52,383 bases of DNA, taken from positions 1-52,383 of the forward strand of contig MPNI01000016.1 in NCBI GenBank assembly GCA_002238945.1, given 5' to 3'. The notes under the pieces are model-generated. The model made no database searches. It had not been told where the DNA came from and was given only the letters and a program-made list of their open reading frames with translations. Of this stretch, positions 52,368 through 52,383 are shown in pieces (position 1 is the stretch's first letter; each line of letters starts with the position of its first letter). Source of the stretch: Proteobacteria bacterium bin106. Lineage in GTDB: Bacteria; Bdellovibrionota_B; Oligoflexia; Oligoflexales; Bin106. A program made the translations under genes and the position numbers.

Positions 52368-52383
52368 CTACAATGTTAATATG

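Noticed and set aside
1-52383. tRNA and rRNA genes
   Set aside because: No cloverleaf with a T-loop GGTTCGAATCC-type motif and no rRNA-like sequence was noticed on either strand by eye; a tRNAscan-SE run would settle it.

Overview
The window is about 52 kb of AT-rich, gene-dense chromosome from a Gram-negative bacterium. Evidence for an outer membrane: many lipoprotein signal peptides, a CpoB/YbgF-like periplasmic protein, an MltD-like lytic transglycosylase and CcmF/CcmH cytochrome c maturation. The von Willebrand (vWA) lipoproteins with a C-terminal beta-type tail resemble proteins common in Bdellovibrionota/deltaproteobacteria. Decaying AAA-ATPase/PD-(D/E)XK genes, a broken IS3 element and a MITE-like element are typical of host-associated genomes. 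The taxonomic placement is an inference and is weak.

Layout. 1-4.8 kb is accessory: a truncated exported protein, an orphan promoter/mini-ORF/terminator unit, a secreted two-helix protein, an IS3 relic, a frameshifted small gene and a pentapeptide-repeat lipoprotein. 4.9-9.6 kb (minus) holds an MltD-like transglycosylase, dapF and a large membrane SpoIIE/PP2C phosphatase. 9.9-14.1 kb (plus) holds a prepilin peptidase, an acyl-CoA thioesterase and a fused E1 alpha-beta 2-oxoacid dehydrogenase. 14.1-16 kb (minus) holds a HARE-HTH/Mrr-like protein that appears to lack its catalytic residues, and aroQ. 16.4-22 kb is a compact histidine operon, hisG-hisD-hisB-hisH-hisA-hisF, without hisC; hisIE sits alone at 32.3 kb. 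A DEAD-box helicase follows at 22.4 kb.

24.3-29.9 kb is a second accessory island: an AAA-ATPase gene lacking its nuclease end, a ten-copy 12-bp repeat upstream of it, a 211-bp element with perfect 15-bp inverted ends, and two tandem vWA lipoproteins whose ends are nearly identical while their cores differ, followed by a relic of a third copy. 29.9-51.1 kb is mostly housekeeping: tsaD, a CpoB-like lipoprotein, hisIE, infC (single gene, own terminator and a palindrome on its promoter), hemW, an ABC1/UbiB-type kinase, class II fba, nadE, a hemF-ccmF-ccmH-ccmI-like cluster, mtaB, two overlapping genes for cysteine-rich paralogous lipoproteins, and a birA-coaX fusion. The window closes with a second AAA/PD-(D/E)XK relic that keeps the nuclease part and lacks the ATPase part.

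A recurrent feature is the large number of short tandem repeats (9-18 bp units, 2-10 copies) between genes and sometimes inside them, where they encode linkers, extend signal peptides or supply stop codons. The strongest candidates for something undescribed are the tandem vWA lipoproteins with exchanged ends, the tandem cysteine lipoproteins, the HARE/Mrr protein without catalytic residues, and the small orphan transcription unit near 0.8 kb.
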